Assembly (NCBI GenBank): GCA_964387095.1
Contig: CAYLVH010000028.1
Coordinates: 1-18,454, forward strand
DNA length: 18,454 bases
Source: JAJQBJ01 sp964387095
Lineage (GTDB): Bacteria; Bacillota; Clostridia; Oscillospirales; Oscillospiraceae
Direction: 5' to 3'
In this document: in pieces, positions 6,588 to 15,229 of the stretch
Numbering within the stretch: the stretch's first letter is position 1
Layout of the letters: every line of letters starts with the position of its first letter
Notes under the pieces: generated by a model
Told to the model about the DNA's origin: nothing
The model's input: only the letters and a program-made list of their open reading frames with translations
Database searches by the model: none
Translations under genes and position numbers: made by a program

Positions 6588-8261
6588 ATGGCACTGAAAT
6601 CCGCTAACGTGACCCAGGGTGTCGATCGCGCTCCCAACCGCTCCCTGTTCGCCGCGCTGGGCTTCACCAAGGAGGAGACAGACCGTCCCCTGGTAGGCAT
6701 TGTCTGCTCCTATAATGAGATTGTCCCCGGCCATATGAACCTGGACAAGATCGCTGAAGCTGTCAAGGCCGGTGTCCGCCTGGCCGGCGGCACTCCCATT
6801 GAGTTCCCCGCTATCGCTGTCTGCGACGGCATCGCCATGGGCCACATTGGCATGAAATATTCCCTGGTCACCCGTGACCTGATCTGTGACTCCACCGAAT
6901 GCATGGCCATCGCCCATCAGTTTGACGCGCTGGTTATGATCCCCAACTGCGACAAGAACGTCCCCGGCCTGCTGATGGCGGCGGCCCGCATCAACGTCCC
7001 CACCATCTTCGTCTCCGGCGGCCCCATGCTGGCCGGCCATCTGGACAACGGCAAGCGCACCTGCCTCTCCGACATGTTTGAAGCCGTTGGCGCTTATCAC
7101 GCAGGCACCCTGGACGAGGATGGTGTGGAGGACTATGTGATGAACGCCTGTCCCTCCTGCGGCTCCTGCTCCGGCATGTACACCGCCAACTCCATGAACT
7201 GCCTGACCGAGGCCATCGGCATGGGCCTCCGGGGCAACGGCACCATCCCCGCCCCCTACTCCGCCCGTATCCGTCTGGCGAAGCAGGCCGGTATGCAGGT
7301 CATGGATCTGCTGAAAAAGGACATCCGTCCCCGGGACATCATGACCGCCGATGCCTTCCACAACGCCGAGATCATCGACATGGCGCTGGGTTGTTCCACC
7401 AACACCATGCTGCACCTGCCCGCCATCGCCCATGAGTGCGGCGTGGAAATCGACCTGCACATGGTGAACGAGGCGAACGCCAAGACCCCCAACCTGTGCC
7501 ACCTGGCTCCTGCCGGCCCCACCTTTATGGAGGATTTGGATCGGGCCGGGGGCGTGTACGCCGTCATGAAGGAACTGGCCGACGCTGGTCTCATCAAGAC
7601 GGATCTGATCACCTGCACCGGCAAGACCATTGCGGAGAACATCGCTGACGCCGAAAACCGGGATCCCAACACCATCCGCCCCATCGACAACCCCTACATG
7701 GCAACCGGCGGTATCGCCGTCCTCTTTGGAAATCTGGCCCCCGACGGATGTGTAGTCAAGCAGTCCGCTGTAGCTCCCGAGATGATGAAGCACTCCGGCC
7801 CCGCCCGGGTCTTTAACTCCGAGGAGGAGGCCATTGCCGTCATCTACGCCGGTGGCATCAAGCCCGGCGACGTGGTTGTCATCCGCTACGAAGGCCCCAA
7901 GGGTGGCCCCGGCATGCGTGAGATGCTGAATCCCACCTCTGCCATCTGCGGCATGGGTCTGGGGGAGTCCGTGGCCCTGATTACGGACGGCCGTTTCTCC
8001 GGTGCCACTCGAGGCGCTGCCATTGGGCACGTTTCCCCGGAGGCCGCTGCCGGCGGCATGATCGCCCTGGTGGAGGAGGGCGACATCATCGAAATCGACA
8101 TCCCCGCCCATTCCATCCATCTGGATGTGGCTGATGACGTTCTGGCGGAGCGCAGATCCAACCTGGTCATGCCTGAGCCGAAGGTCAAGACAGGGTATCT
8201 GGCCCGTTACGCGAGCCTGGTCACCTCCGCTGACAAGGGCGCTGTTCTGAAGACCCCTTAA
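6588..8261 (+). CDS. ilvD: Dihydroxy-acid dehydratase
   Basis: 557 residues, normal length. An iron-sulfur enzyme that dehydrates 2,3-dihydroxy acids to the 2-oxo acids of valine and isoleucine. Visible motifs are CDGIAMGH (C79), the NCDKNVPG motif (C121, with K123 as the likely carbamylated Mg ligand), CPSCGSCSGMYTANSMN (C188, C191, C194) and the C-terminal GRFSGATRGAAIGHVSPEA. The region NEIVPGHMNL (43-52) lacks the TCNM cysteine of plant/mycobacterial [2Fe-2S] enzymes, so an oxygen-sensitive [4Fe-4S] type like E. coli IlvD is more likely; this is inference. AGGAGG lies nine bases before ATG. It is the last gene of the ilv operon, after a terminator-like hairpin. Confidence 0.97.
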   Translation: MALKSANVTQGVDRAPNRSLFAALGFTKEETDRPLVGIVCSYNEIVPGHMNLDKIAEAVKAGVRLAGGTPIEFPAIAVCDGIAMGHIGMKYSLVTRDLICDSTECMAIAHQFDALVMIPNCDKNVPGLLMAAARINVPTIFVSGGPMLAGHLDNGKRTCLSDMFEAVGAYHAGTLDEDGVEDYVMNACPSCGSCSGMYTANSMNCLTEAIGMGLRGNGTIPAPYSARIRLAKQAGMQVMDLLKKDIRPRDIMTADAFHNAEIIDMALGCSTNTMLHLPAIAHECGVEIDLHMVNEANAKTPNLCHLAPAGPTFMEDLDRAGGVYAVMKELADAGLIKTDLITCTGKTIAENIADAENRDPNTIRPIDNPYMATGGIAVLFGNLAPDGCVVKQSAVAPEMMKHSGPARVFNSEEEAIAVIYAGGIKPGDVVVIRYEGPKGGPGMREMLNPTSAICGMGLGESVALITDGRFSGATRGAAIGHVSPEAAAGGMIALVEEGDIIEIDIPAHSIHLDVADDVLAERRSNLVMPEPKVKTGYLARYASLVTSADKGAVLKTP

Positions 8262-8284
8262 TGCATCATATCATTATAACAATT

Positions 8285-8316
8285 CCCGCTGCGATTCCTC
8301 GCAGCGGGCTATTTTT
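8285..8316 (+). terminator. Terminator after ilvD, shared with the convergent DUF975 gene
   Basis: Nine-base arms CCCGCTGCG/CGCAGCGGG (8285-8293, 8300-8308) with a six-base loop are followed by CTATTTTT. The convergent minus-strand gene stops 17 bases away, so the same hairpin may end both transcripts. Confidence 0.85.
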
Positions 8317-8324
8317 ATGCAAAT

Positions 8325-9299
8325 TCAGTTCCAGGGGTCGTCGCTCCGGCCGTCGTCCTGGGGCGGATTCTGATCCCATTGATTGGGGTTCTGCCCCCCT
8401 TGAGGGGGCTGATTCTGCCAGTCATCCTGACCGTTGGGGTTTTGATGATATGGCCCCTGATAGCTGCCATTCTGATAAGCATCCTTGCGCGCTGACAAAT
8501 CTCCCCGGGCGAAATCATAAAAATAAACCTCCGCTATCTGCATATAGGCGGTCAGCCAAATGCCCAGGGGCAAATAGGCCACAAAGGCCAGAATCTCTAT
8601 CATCATACTGCCAAACACATAGGAGTTGCCAAAAATGGAAGTGCCGATTCCATAGCCAATTCCGGAGCATATGACAGCCAAAATCCCCCAGCCGAGGAAG
8701 GACAGATCCAAGACGAAAAGGTCCATTTTCCTCCCTGCCATCAGGAGTTTGCTGCGCCGAATGGCCTCCGAAGCGCTGATGCTCGGATCGTCAATCAGCA
8801 CATAATAGGCCATACGGTAGCGGTAAGAGGCAATTATGCCAGGAATCACAAACAGGCAGGACCACAGGAAAATATAGATAAACGTCAGGATCGTCACCAG
8901 AATGATCTTGAAGACGAAGTTCAGACCATAGCTCAGGTCCTGATAACCCGCATCATTCTGATTCCGGGCAACCTTCATGGTATAGAAATAATACCCGACA
9001 CCAACCACAATTCCATACAGCGACATTAAAATGGTGCAGCACATGGAAATCAATCCGGCTGTACTCAAAAAGAACTCCGTAGCCAAAACCGTCACCAGAT
9101 CGAAATCCATGTTTGCATACGCCTGCATGACAGCCGATTCCATTTCCGCCACCGGCCCGCCGTAAATGCACTGCAGGATCGTCGGTATCAGGGACGCCAG
9201 AAGCAGATAGACCAGCGTCACCTTCCTGATAGAAGGAACGCCGTCTTGCCTAATGCGGTGTTTTGCCCCTTCCTTTAATTGCACTCGATCATAATACAT
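8325..9299 (-). CDS. DUF975 family membrane protein
   Basis: 324 residues of unknown function. It matches the pattern of the DUF975 family (PF06161): four to five long hydrophobic segments (about 28-48, 68-105, 126-160, 196-225, 232-262) and the typical loop FVIPGIIASYRYRMAYYVLI followed by DDPSISASEAIRRSKLLMAG. The last 48 residues form a Gln/Asn/Pro/Asp-rich hydrophilic tail ending DDPWN, probably disordered. There is no signal peptide beyond the first helix. GAGGA precedes the start. It begins 40 bases after the AI-2E-family gene and is probably co-transcribed with it. Members are common in clostridia next to varied genes, so context gives no firm role. Confidence 0.85.
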   Translation of the reverse strand: MYYDRVQLKEGAKHRIRQDGVPSIRKVTLVYLLLASLIPTILQCIYGGPVAEMESAVMQAYANMDFDLVTVLATEFFLSTAGLISMCCTILMSLYGIVVGVGYYFYTMKVARNQNDAGYQDLSYGLNFVFKIILVTILTFIYIFLWSCLFVIPGIIASYRYRMAYYVLIDDPSISASEAIRRSKLLMAGRKMDLFVLDLSFLGWGILAVICSGIGYGIGTSIFGNSYVFGSMMIEILAFVAYLPLGIWLTAYMQIAEVYFYDFARGDLSARKDAYQNGSYQGPYHQNPNGQDDWQNQPPQGGQNPNQWDQNPPQDDGRSDDPWN

Positions 9300-9339
9300 A
9301 GCAATTCCTCATTTCTATAAAGACAGTCAACCCCCAAAG

Positions 9340-10776
9340 TTATGGTTTCGTTTCATCTTTCGAGTCCTGTGTCTCGGGCATTGTCTCATCCTCTGCAGAG
9401 GGATTTCCTTCGGATTCCACACGCCTGCGCAGCTTGTTGATCCAAGCGAGCGTAGCGCTTTCCTTTGCTTCCTTGGGGGTAGATCGCCGTTCAGACTCAT
9501 AGGAGGGGTCATCCCCCTTTTGATATTGCCCCTCGTTGATTCTGCTGAGCAGGACATAGTTGCTGGTATCCGCGGAAAGGCCCTTCCGCCTCAGCAGGGC
9601 GTTGCAGCCCTCGTTCACCAAGTGATAGAAAACGGCAAACACCGGCACGCCAAGGATCATGCCAACCACTCCAAACAGGCCGCCAAAGAGAAGCAACGCG
9701 AAAATGACCCAGAAAGAATTCAAACCAGTGGAATCCCCCAGGATCTTGGGGCCAAGGATGTTGCCATCAAATTGCTGTAGGATAATGATAAAGATAATAA
9801 ACCACAGGCACTTGATGGGGCTGAGCAGGAGAATAAACAGGGCGCTGGGAATGGCGCCGATGAAGGGGCCGAAGACCGGAATAATATTAGTCAGACCCAC
9901 CACCACGCTGACTAACAAGGCGTAGGGAATCTTTAGGATACTGCAACCTAAAAAGCACAGGACACCGATAATCAGAGAATCCAGCAGCTTACCGGAGATA
10001 AATCCGCTGAGCACTTTATGGGCATAGCGGCACTGCTCCACCACCACGTTAGCCACTTTCTGGCGGCAACAGGCATAGAGCAGCTTTTTCGCCTGGGCGC
10101 TCATTTTCTTCTTGGTGGCCAGGATATAGATGGCGACAATCAGACCAATGATCAGATTTTTCAGAGCTACCACAATGCGATACAGACCAGCAGACAGGCT
10201 GGTAATCACCAAGCTCACCTGGCTCAGCAGTTCCCTTATGGAATCTGCGGAAAGATCCAAGGCTTCCAAATATTCGTCCACCTGACTCAGGGCTGCGCTG
10301 GAAATCCGATTGTATAGGTTCATAACCTCGGATCGAAGCTCCGGCTGATTCTCCAAAAGATGAAACAGCCAAATTCGGATCTCTGAAATATAGGCAGGTG
10401 CATTCTCCCAAATGTTTAAAATACTGGAGATCAGCTGAGGCACAATCATGGCCACCAGCGCATAGACAATAAACACCAATACCAGCAGGCTCAGGCCAAT
10501 GCTGGCCCCCTTGGAGACCGCATGGGAAAATTTCCTGGAACTTCGCTTGGCCAGAATTTTATACAAGTATCTGTGCAGAAGGTTGTAAATGGGGTTAATC
10601 AGGTAGGCGATCACAATACCCCAGATCACTGGCATCAGTGCGGCAAATATCTTTCCCACGAAAGATCTCAGGCCCACGATGCGGTCAAAGCAGAAATAAA
10701 AGATAATACTCAGGGCGATGACCACAAAGGCCGTAACGCCTGCGGCCAAATATTTTTTTAGATAGCTCTTGCTCAT
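9340..10776 (-). CDS. AI-2E/PerM family membrane protein
   Basis: 478 residues. It belongs to the AI-2E transporter/PerM (UPF0118, PF01594) family: two N-terminal helices (about 10-30, 39-66), a third near 90-114, a long central soluble stretch, and a hydrophobic block with the signature GLTNIIPVFGPFIGAIPSAL followed by QQFDGNILGPKILGDSTGL. Family members are reported as autoinducer-2 exporters or Na+/H+ antiporters, so the substrate cannot be read from sequence. A charged tail of about 85 residues follows the last helix. GAGGGAG precedes the ATG. It starts 34 bases after purB stops and 40 bases before DUF975, suggesting one transcript, though a functional link with purine synthesis is not implied. 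Confidence 0.9.
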   Translation of the reverse strand: MSKSYLKKYLAAGVTAFVVIALSIIFYFCFDRIVGLRSFVGKIFAALMPVIWGIVIAYLINPIYNLLHRYLYKILAKRSSRKFSHAVSKGASIGLSLLVLVFIVYALVAMIVPQLISSILNIWENAPAYISEIRIWLFHLLENQPELRSEVMNLYNRISSAALSQVDEYLEALDLSADSIRELLSQVSLVITSLSAGLYRIVVALKNLIIGLIVAIYILATKKKMSAQAKKLLYACCRQKVANVVVEQCRYAHKVLSGFISGKLLDSLIIGVLCFLGCSILKIPYALLVSVVVGLTNIIPVFGPFIGAIPSALFILLLSPIKCLWFIIFIIILQQFDGNILGPKILGDSTGLNSFWVIFALLLFGGLFGVVGMILGVPVFAVFYHLVNEGCNALLRRKGLSADTSNYVLLSRINEGQYQKGDDPSYESERRSTPKEAKESATLAWINKLRRRVESEGNPSAEDETMPETQDSKDETKP

Positions 10777-10810
10777 GGCGTTTCTCCCTCAAACACCGTT
10801 TCTGCCTTGC

Positions 10811-12247
10811 TTACACATTCAGTTCCGCAGCCGCGCCGGTCAGTGCTTCCGCATAAGACTGTAGAACGGGTTGGACATCCTGTTCCAGGAATTCAGTCAC
10901 CTGCTGGGGGCAGCGGCCAATATAATTCTTGGGATCCAGATGTGCAGTCAGCTCCTCCTTGGTCATGCCGAACATGGGATCAGCCGCAATCAGGTCAATC
11001 AGGTTATTGGGCAATCCCAGGTCCTTGACCTGGTGGCCGGCCTCCAGGGAATCCTGGCGAATCTGCTCGTGGAGCTCCTGACGGTTGCCGCCGCGCTTGA
11101 CGGCATCCATCATGATATTTTCAGAGGCCATGAAGGGCAGCTCCTCCTGAATGTGCTTCTCAATGACCTTCTCATGCACCACCAGGCCGGCAGTGACATT
11201 TTCATAGATGCCCAGAATGGCATCCACGGCCAGAAATGCCTCCGGAATCGACAGGCGCTTATTGGCCGAGTCATCCAGGGTGCGCTCAAACCACTGGGTT
11301 GCCGCAGTCACAGATCCATTGATCACATCCGCAATGACATAGCGGCTCAGGGCGCAAATTCGCTCGCAGCGCATGGGGTTGCGCTTATAGGGCATCGCAG
11401 AGGAGCCGATCTGCTTCTTCTCAAAGGGTTCCTCGATCTCCTTCATATGGGCCAGCAGGCGCATATCCGTAGCAAACTTGGTTGCGGACTGGGCAATGCC
11501 GGACAGCGTGGACAGCACCCCTGCATCCACCTTGCGGGAATAGGTCTGGCCAGACACCGGGACCACGCCGGAGAACCCCATTTCCTGGGCAATCATTTCC
11601 TCCAGGGCTTTGCACTTCTCATGGTCGCCGTCAAACAGCTCCAGGAAAGAAGCCTGGGTGCCTGTGGTGCCCTTGGAGCCTAACAGCTTCATCGTCTCGA
11701 TGCGGTACTCCACCTCATGCAGATCCATCAACAGTTCATTCATCCAAAGGGTGGCGCGCTTTCCCACGGTGACCAGCTGGGCAGCTTGATAGTGGGTATA
11801 GCCCAAGGTGGGAGTCGCCTTGTACTGATCCGCGAACTTCGCCAAATTGTTCAGAACTCGCACCAGCTTGTTGCGGATCAGGATCAGGCCCTCTTTCATC
11901 AGGATTAAGTCGGTATTGTCGCCAACATAGCAGCTGGTTGCCCCCAGGTGAATGATGGGCATGGCCTTGGGACAGGCGGCACCAAAGGTATGGACGTGGG
12001 CCATCACGTCATGGCGCAGTTCCTTTTCAAACTTGGCAGCCAGATCATAGTCGATGTCGGTGATATGCGCCTCCATCTCATCGATCTGCTCCTGGGTCAC
12101 ATTCAGGCCCAGCTTCATCTCTGCCCGGGCCAGTGCCACCCACAGCCGACGCCAAGTGGAAAACTTCTTGTCCGGGGAAAACAGATACAGCATCTCATCG
12201 CTGGCATAACGGGAGGCCAAGGGGGATTCATACTTATTTTTGCTCAT
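10811..12247 (-). CDS. purB: Adenylosuccinate lyase
   Basis: 478 residues from the chosen start. It cleaves SAICAR to AICAR and adenylosuccinate to AMP, two steps of purine synthesis, as a homotetramer. The fumarase/aspartase superfamily signature SSAMPYKRNP is at 282-291, on the mobile catalytic loop. Conserved histidines are at H86 (MAHVHTFG) and H152 (TPTLGYTHYQAAQ), and GTTGTQASF (193-201) is a substrate loop. I chose ATG at 12245-12247 (MSKNKYESPL) because AAAGGTG sits nine bases before it. A GTG four codons upstream overlaps that site and is unlikely to be used. The promoter with a cre-like palindrome is about 50 bases upstream. There is no other pur gene nearby. Confidence 0.96.
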   Translation of the reverse strand: MSKNKYESPLASRYASDEMLYLFSPDKKFSTWRRLWVALARAEMKLGLNVTQEQIDEMEAHITDIDYDLAAKFEKELRHDVMAHVHTFGAACPKAMPIIHLGATSCYVGDNTDLILMKEGLILIRNKLVRVLNNLAKFADQYKATPTLGYTHYQAAQLVTVGKRATLWMNELLMDLHEVEYRIETMKLLGSKGTTGTQASFLELFDGDHEKCKALEEMIAQEMGFSGVVPVSGQTYSRKVDAGVLSTLSGIAQSATKFATDMRLLAHMKEIEEPFEKKQIGSSAMPYKRNPMRCERICALSRYVIADVINGSVTAATQWFERTLDDSANKRLSIPEAFLAVDAILGIYENVTAGLVVHEKVIEKHIQEELPFMASENIMMDAVKRGGNRQELHEQIRQDSLEAGHQVKDLGLPNNLIDLIAADPMFGMTKEELTAHLDPKNYIGRCPQQVTEFLEQDVQPVLQSYAEALTGAAAELNV

Positions 12248-12298
12248 AATACTTAGCACCTTTCAAGAAATTTTATGATAACTAGGCTTATTTCATTC

Positions 12299-12327
12299 AG
12301 TATAGCACAAGCGCTTTCAAATCGGAA
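12299..12327 (-). promoter_or_regulatory. purB promoter with extended -10
   Basis: On the minus strand TATACT (12299-12304) is preceded by TGC and, 17 bases further upstream, by a poor -35 TTCCGA (12322-12327). It is the best promoter in the 127-base gap between the PucR-like gene and purB. Confidence 0.55.
12306..12319 (-). promoter_or_regulatory. cre-like palindrome inside the purB promoter
   Basis: On the minus strand TGAAAGCGCTTGTG agrees with the CcpA cre consensus (TGWAARCGYTWNCW) at 12 of 14 positions, with AAGCGCTT as the perfect centre. It lies in the -10/-35 spacer, where binding of a LacI-family protein would repress. Only the sequence match supports this. Confidence 0.4.
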
Positions 12328-12386
12328 TAAGGTATTTGTTTTTTTCTCACATCCTCCTTGTGCGTCTTGGCCGGGTGGGTCTTTTA

Positions 12387-13661
12387 TCACACGTTGGAAC
12401 GGGTTGCTCCTGGCTCCGAACCCCAGTTCTCCTTAAATTGCAGGACGCTAAAGGAGAAGAGCAGATGCTCCACCACCCTCGGATCCTTCAAATCCAGATG
12501 GGTCAGCTCCATAATCTTGGAAATCCGATAATTCATCGTATTCCGATGGATAAATAGCGCTGCGGCTGCCTCGCCGATGTTCTTATTATGTGCCAGATAG
12601 AGCTGGAGGGATTCTACCAGATTCGTGCCATGGGCCTCATCGTAATTTTGCAGGGTCGCGAGCCCATAGTGGATAAACTGATCCAAGTTCACATCCTTGC
12701 AGGCCAGTTCCAGGGCATAAAATATACAAAGATTGTCAAACGTATGCAGCTTCTCCTCCGGCTCCACCAAGCAGCCGATCACAGAGGCCTTCTTGGCTTG
12801 CAGATGGAACTCGGAAATGGTCTCCAGCTTGTCCGTAGGACGGCTGATACCTGCGGAGACAGACTTATTCTTGAGGATACCCCGGAGACGGTCCATAAAA
12901 TCCTCAACCAGCTCAACAGACGCGGACACCGAGCAGATCATCTTGATTTCCAAGCCGTATAGGAACACTCGGCAGGTGTGGAAGGCATGAATCAGTTCCT
13001 CCGCAAGCTGATGGAATCGAATACTCCCCCGATCATCCCGATCTAGCCAACGGATACTGATGATCTGCGCATATCCCTTTGCCATCAGATCCCACTGAAA
13101 ATAATCCAAGCGCTCCTGGATCAGCTCATGATGGGTGATGTTTCCTTCCAGGAGTTCAAAGGCAAAGTTGTCTAGCATATTATCCGACAGGGCCGGATGC
13201 TCCAGCTCATCCTTCATACGGATCACCAGCAAATTCCCCAACAGGTCAAAGAACTCCATCTGTTCTGAGTTGGGCAAGCCATAATAGAGGGGCGACTCCA
13301 AATAGCCCACCGGCGCATCTTCCAACAGAAGCACCTTTCGGAGCATGGGCAGGCCGTCGTCCGCCAGGCCGTCCAAAACCGGCCTTCGGGTCAGCTGAGA
13401 CTTCTGATATGCCTCCTGAATTTCGGGACGAGACAGGCAGCTCAGGGGAACCCGCTTTGTCTCATTCAGATCCTGCCAATGGGTATCCACCAGCTCCGGC
13501 TCCTCTGTCATTGCAACAATCGTTTTTGCCAGGTTGCTCAGAATCAATGGATTTCCAAACGCGGAACGCGAAAGCATCACCGCCTGTTTCAGGTCCTTAC
13601 TGCAAACGACCTGGTTCAAAGTTTGAACCAGGCTTATGGACTCTATCATCTCATTCAACAT
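12387..13661 (-). CDS. PucR/CdaR-like transcriptional regulator
   Basis: 424 residues from the chosen start. The C-terminal helix-turn-helix of the PucR family (HTH_30, about 348-407) is clear: NLVESLQLYLAHNKNIGEAA then ALFIHRNTMNYRISKIMELT. Before it, about 165-330 resembles the GGDEF-like middle domain of these regulators, and the N-terminal 150 residues form a putative sensing domain that I do not recognise. I chose ATG at 13659-13661 because GAGGAGG lies six bases before it; the longer open frame back to 13745 has no such site and would overlap the promoter. The ligand is unknown: relatives respond to purine breakdown products, sugar diacids or amino acids. The purB neighbour is suggestive only. 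Confidence 0.85.
   Translation of the reverse strand: MLNEMIESISLVQTLNQVVCSKDLKQAVMLSRSAFGNPLILSNLAKTIVAMTEEPELVDTHWQDLNETKRVPLSCLSRPEIQEAYQKSQLTRRPVLDGLADDGLPMLRKVLLLEDAPVGYLESPLYYGLPNSEQMEFFDLLGNLLVIRMKDELEHPALSDNMLDNFAFELLEGNITHHELIQERLDYFQWDLMAKGYAQIISIRWLDRDDRGSIRFHQLAEELIHAFHTCRVFLYGLEIKMICSVSASVELVEDFMDRLRGILKNKSVSAGISRPTDKLETISEFHLQAKKASVIGCLVEPEEKLHTFDNLCIFYALELACKDVNLDQFIHYGLATLQNYDEAHGTNLVESLQLYLAHNKNIGEAAAALFIHRNTMNYRISKIMELTHLDLKDPRVVEHLLFSFSVLQFKENWGSEPGATRSNV
13610..13632. repeat. Perfect 23-bp palindrome inside the start of the PucR-like gene
   Basis: Arms CCTGGTTCAAA (13610-13620) and TTTGAACCAGG (13622-13632) are perfect over 11 bases with a single central base. It begins 29 bases inside the gene and encodes part of LVQTLNQV. 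Possible roles are an autoregulatory operator or an RNA hairpin. Confidence 0.7.
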
Positions 13662-13679
13662 GATTGCCTCCTCATTGCC

Positions 13680-13705
13680 GATTCGATCAATTGTGATAGC
13701 GAATC
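13680..13705. repeat. Inverted repeat in the 5' region of the PucR-like gene
   Basis: GATTCG (13680-13685) and CGAATC (13700-13705) are separated by 14 bases, between the promoter and the ribosome binding site. Short enough to be chance; noted as a candidate operator. Confidence 0.25.
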
Positions 13706-13733
13706 TGGAAAAATATACCAGCAACTTTCGTTT

Positions 13734-13762
13734 ATTATAACACAAAGTATAAAGGAATTCCA
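13734..13762 (-). promoter_or_regulatory. Probable promoter of the PucR-like gene
   Basis: A perfect TATAAT (13734-13739, minus strand) lies 17 bases after a weak -35, TGGAAT (13757-13762). It would give a 5' region of about 65 bases before the chosen ATG. Confidence 0.55.
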
Positions 13763-13806
13763 GAGTGGCAGTGCAGTTTGCACAAATTTTTCCGCGTCAA
13801 ACGAAT

Positions 13807-13842
13807 GCCCTCCGAAAGGGGCCAAACCTTCTTTCGGAGGGC
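13807..13842 (-). terminator. Terminator-like hairpin after metY
   Basis: Perfect 12-base arms (GCCCTCCGAAAG/CTTTCGGAGGGC) with a 12-base loop lie 31 bases past the metY stop. An A-run precedes the stem (on the plus strand GCAAAAAC), but the following minus-strand tract ATTCGTTT is only moderately T-rich. Confidence 0.65.
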
Positions 13843-13873
13843 AAAAACAAAATCATATCCGGGGCGCTTTCTC

Positions 13874-15160
13874 TCAGCCGATAGCCGCTAACGCCTGAGC
13901 CAGGTCCGCAATCAGGTCTTCCTTGTCCTCAATGCCGCAGGACAGACGAACCATACCGGCGGGAATGCCGGCCTGCTCCAGCTGCTCCTCAGTCATCTGA
14001 CGGTGGGTGGTGGTGGCGGGATTCAGGCAGCAGGTGCGGGCATCCGCCACATGGGTCTCGATGGCGGCCAGCTTCAGCTCCTTCATAAAGACCTCTGCAG
14101 CGGCACGGCCCCCCTTGAGCACAAAGGAAACCACGCCGCAGGTGCCGTTGGGCATGAGCTTCCGGGCGATCTCATAATACTTGTCTCCCTTCAGGCCGGG
14201 ATAACTGACGGACTCCACCTTGTCGCTGCCGCTCAAGAACCGGGCACAGGCCAAGGCGTTCTCGCAGTGGCGGGGCATCCGGACATGCAGGGACTCCAGG
14301 CCCAAGTTCAGAAGGAAGGCATTCTGGGGAGATTGGATGGCGCCGAGGTCACGCATCAGCTGGGCGGTACACTTGGTAATATAGCCCCCCGCCTGGCCAA
14401 ACTTGACGGCGTAGGTCAGACCGTGATAGCTGTCATCCGGGGTACACATGCCGGGGAATTTCTCCTTATGGGCCATCCAGTCGAACTTGCCGGAGTCCAC
14501 AATGGCACCGCCGACGCCTGCGCCGTGCCCATCCATATACTTGGTGGTGGAGTGGGTAACGATGTCAGCCCCCCATTCGAAGGGGCGGCAGTTCACCGGA
14601 GTTGGGAAGGTGTTGTCAATAATCAGGGGCACCCCGTGTTCATGGGCGCATTTCGCCCACTTGGGGATATCCAGCACGGTCAGGGCCGGGTTTGCAATGG
14701 TTTCGCCAAACACACACTTGGTGTTGGGTTTAAAGGCTGCGTTGATCTCCTCTTCCGTCGCATCAGGGGAGACGAAGGTGAAGTCAATGCCCATTTTCCG
14801 CATGGTCACGTCAAACAGGTTAAAGGTACCGCCATAAATGGAGTTGGAGGCCACAACGTGGTCGCCGCAGTTTGCGATGTTGAAAACCGCGTAGAAGTTG
14901 GCGGCCTGACCGGAGGAGGTCAACATGCCCGCGGTGCCCCCCTCCATGGCGGTGATTTTCGCCGCCACAGCATCATTGGTGGGGTTCTGAAGGCGGGAGT
15001 AAAAATACCCGGAATCCTCCAGGTCAAACAGCCGCCCCATAGCCTCGCTGGTGGCATACTTGAAGGTTGTGCTTTGAACAATGGGGATTTGACGGGGTTC
15101 GCCGTTGCCGGGCACATAGCCCGCCTGCACACACTTGGTGCTTATTTTGTATTCACTCAT
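13874..15160 (-). CDS. metY: O-acetylhomoserine sulfhydrylase (aminocarboxypropyltransferase)
   Basis: 428 residues, the typical MetY length. This PLP enzyme of the Cys/Met metabolism family makes homocysteine from O-acetylhomoserine and sulfide. The Schiff-base lysine is K207 in HSTTKYMDGHG, D182 (LIIDNTF) holds the PLP nitrogen, and YFYSRLQNPT (52-61) is the phosphate-binding loop of the family. TSSGQAAN (81-88) is typical of sulfhydrylases. Family relatives such as cystathionine gamma-synthase and methionine gamma-lyase are nearer 380-400 residues and lack the insertion after K207, which supports MetY. AAAGGT precedes ATG. A promoter overlaps the end of the upstream lipoprotein gene, so it probably has its own transcript. 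Confidence 0.93.
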   Translation of the reverse strand: MSEYKISTKCVQAGYVPGNGEPRQIPIVQSTTFKYATSEAMGRLFDLEDSGYFYSRLQNPTNDAVAAKITAMEGGTAGMLTSSGQAANFYAVFNIANCGDHVVASNSIYGGTFNLFDVTMRKMGIDFTFVSPDATEEEINAAFKPNTKCVFGETIANPALTVLDIPKWAKCAHEHGVPLIIDNTFPTPVNCRPFEWGADIVTHSTTKYMDGHGAGVGGAIVDSGKFDWMAHKEKFPGMCTPDDSYHGLTYAVKFGQAGGYITKCTAQLMRDLGAIQSPQNAFLLNLGLESLHVRMPRHCENALACARFLSGSDKVESVSYPGLKGDKYYEIARKLMPNGTCGVVSFVLKGGRAAAEVFMKELKLAAIETHVADARTCCLNPATTTHRQMTEEQLEQAGIPAGMVRLSCGIEDKEDLIADLAQALAAIG

Positions 15161-15199
15161 AAAGATCTACCTTTCTAAATATGAAAAAAATTCCTTTCT

Positions 15200-15229
15200 A
15201 TTTTAGCACGCGGCCCTATTGCCTGTCAA
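15200..15229 (-). promoter_or_regulatory. metY promoter overlapping the upstream coding region
   Basis: On the minus strand TTGACA (15224-15229) lies inside the last codons of the GerMN lipoprotein gene. After 18 bases comes TAAAAT (15200-15205) preceded by TGC, an extended -10. The message would start about 30 bases before the metY ATG. Confidence 0.6.

Noticed and set aside
6579..8120. A 513-codon open frame on the minus strand opposite ilvD
   Set aside because: Same cause: GC-rich third positions of ilvD remove stop codons on the other strand. The translation has low-complexity Gly/Asp/His composition.
14003..15178. A 391-codon plus-strand frame opposite metY
   Set aside because: Shadow of metY with Gly/His/Val-rich composition; metY carries all the family motifs.
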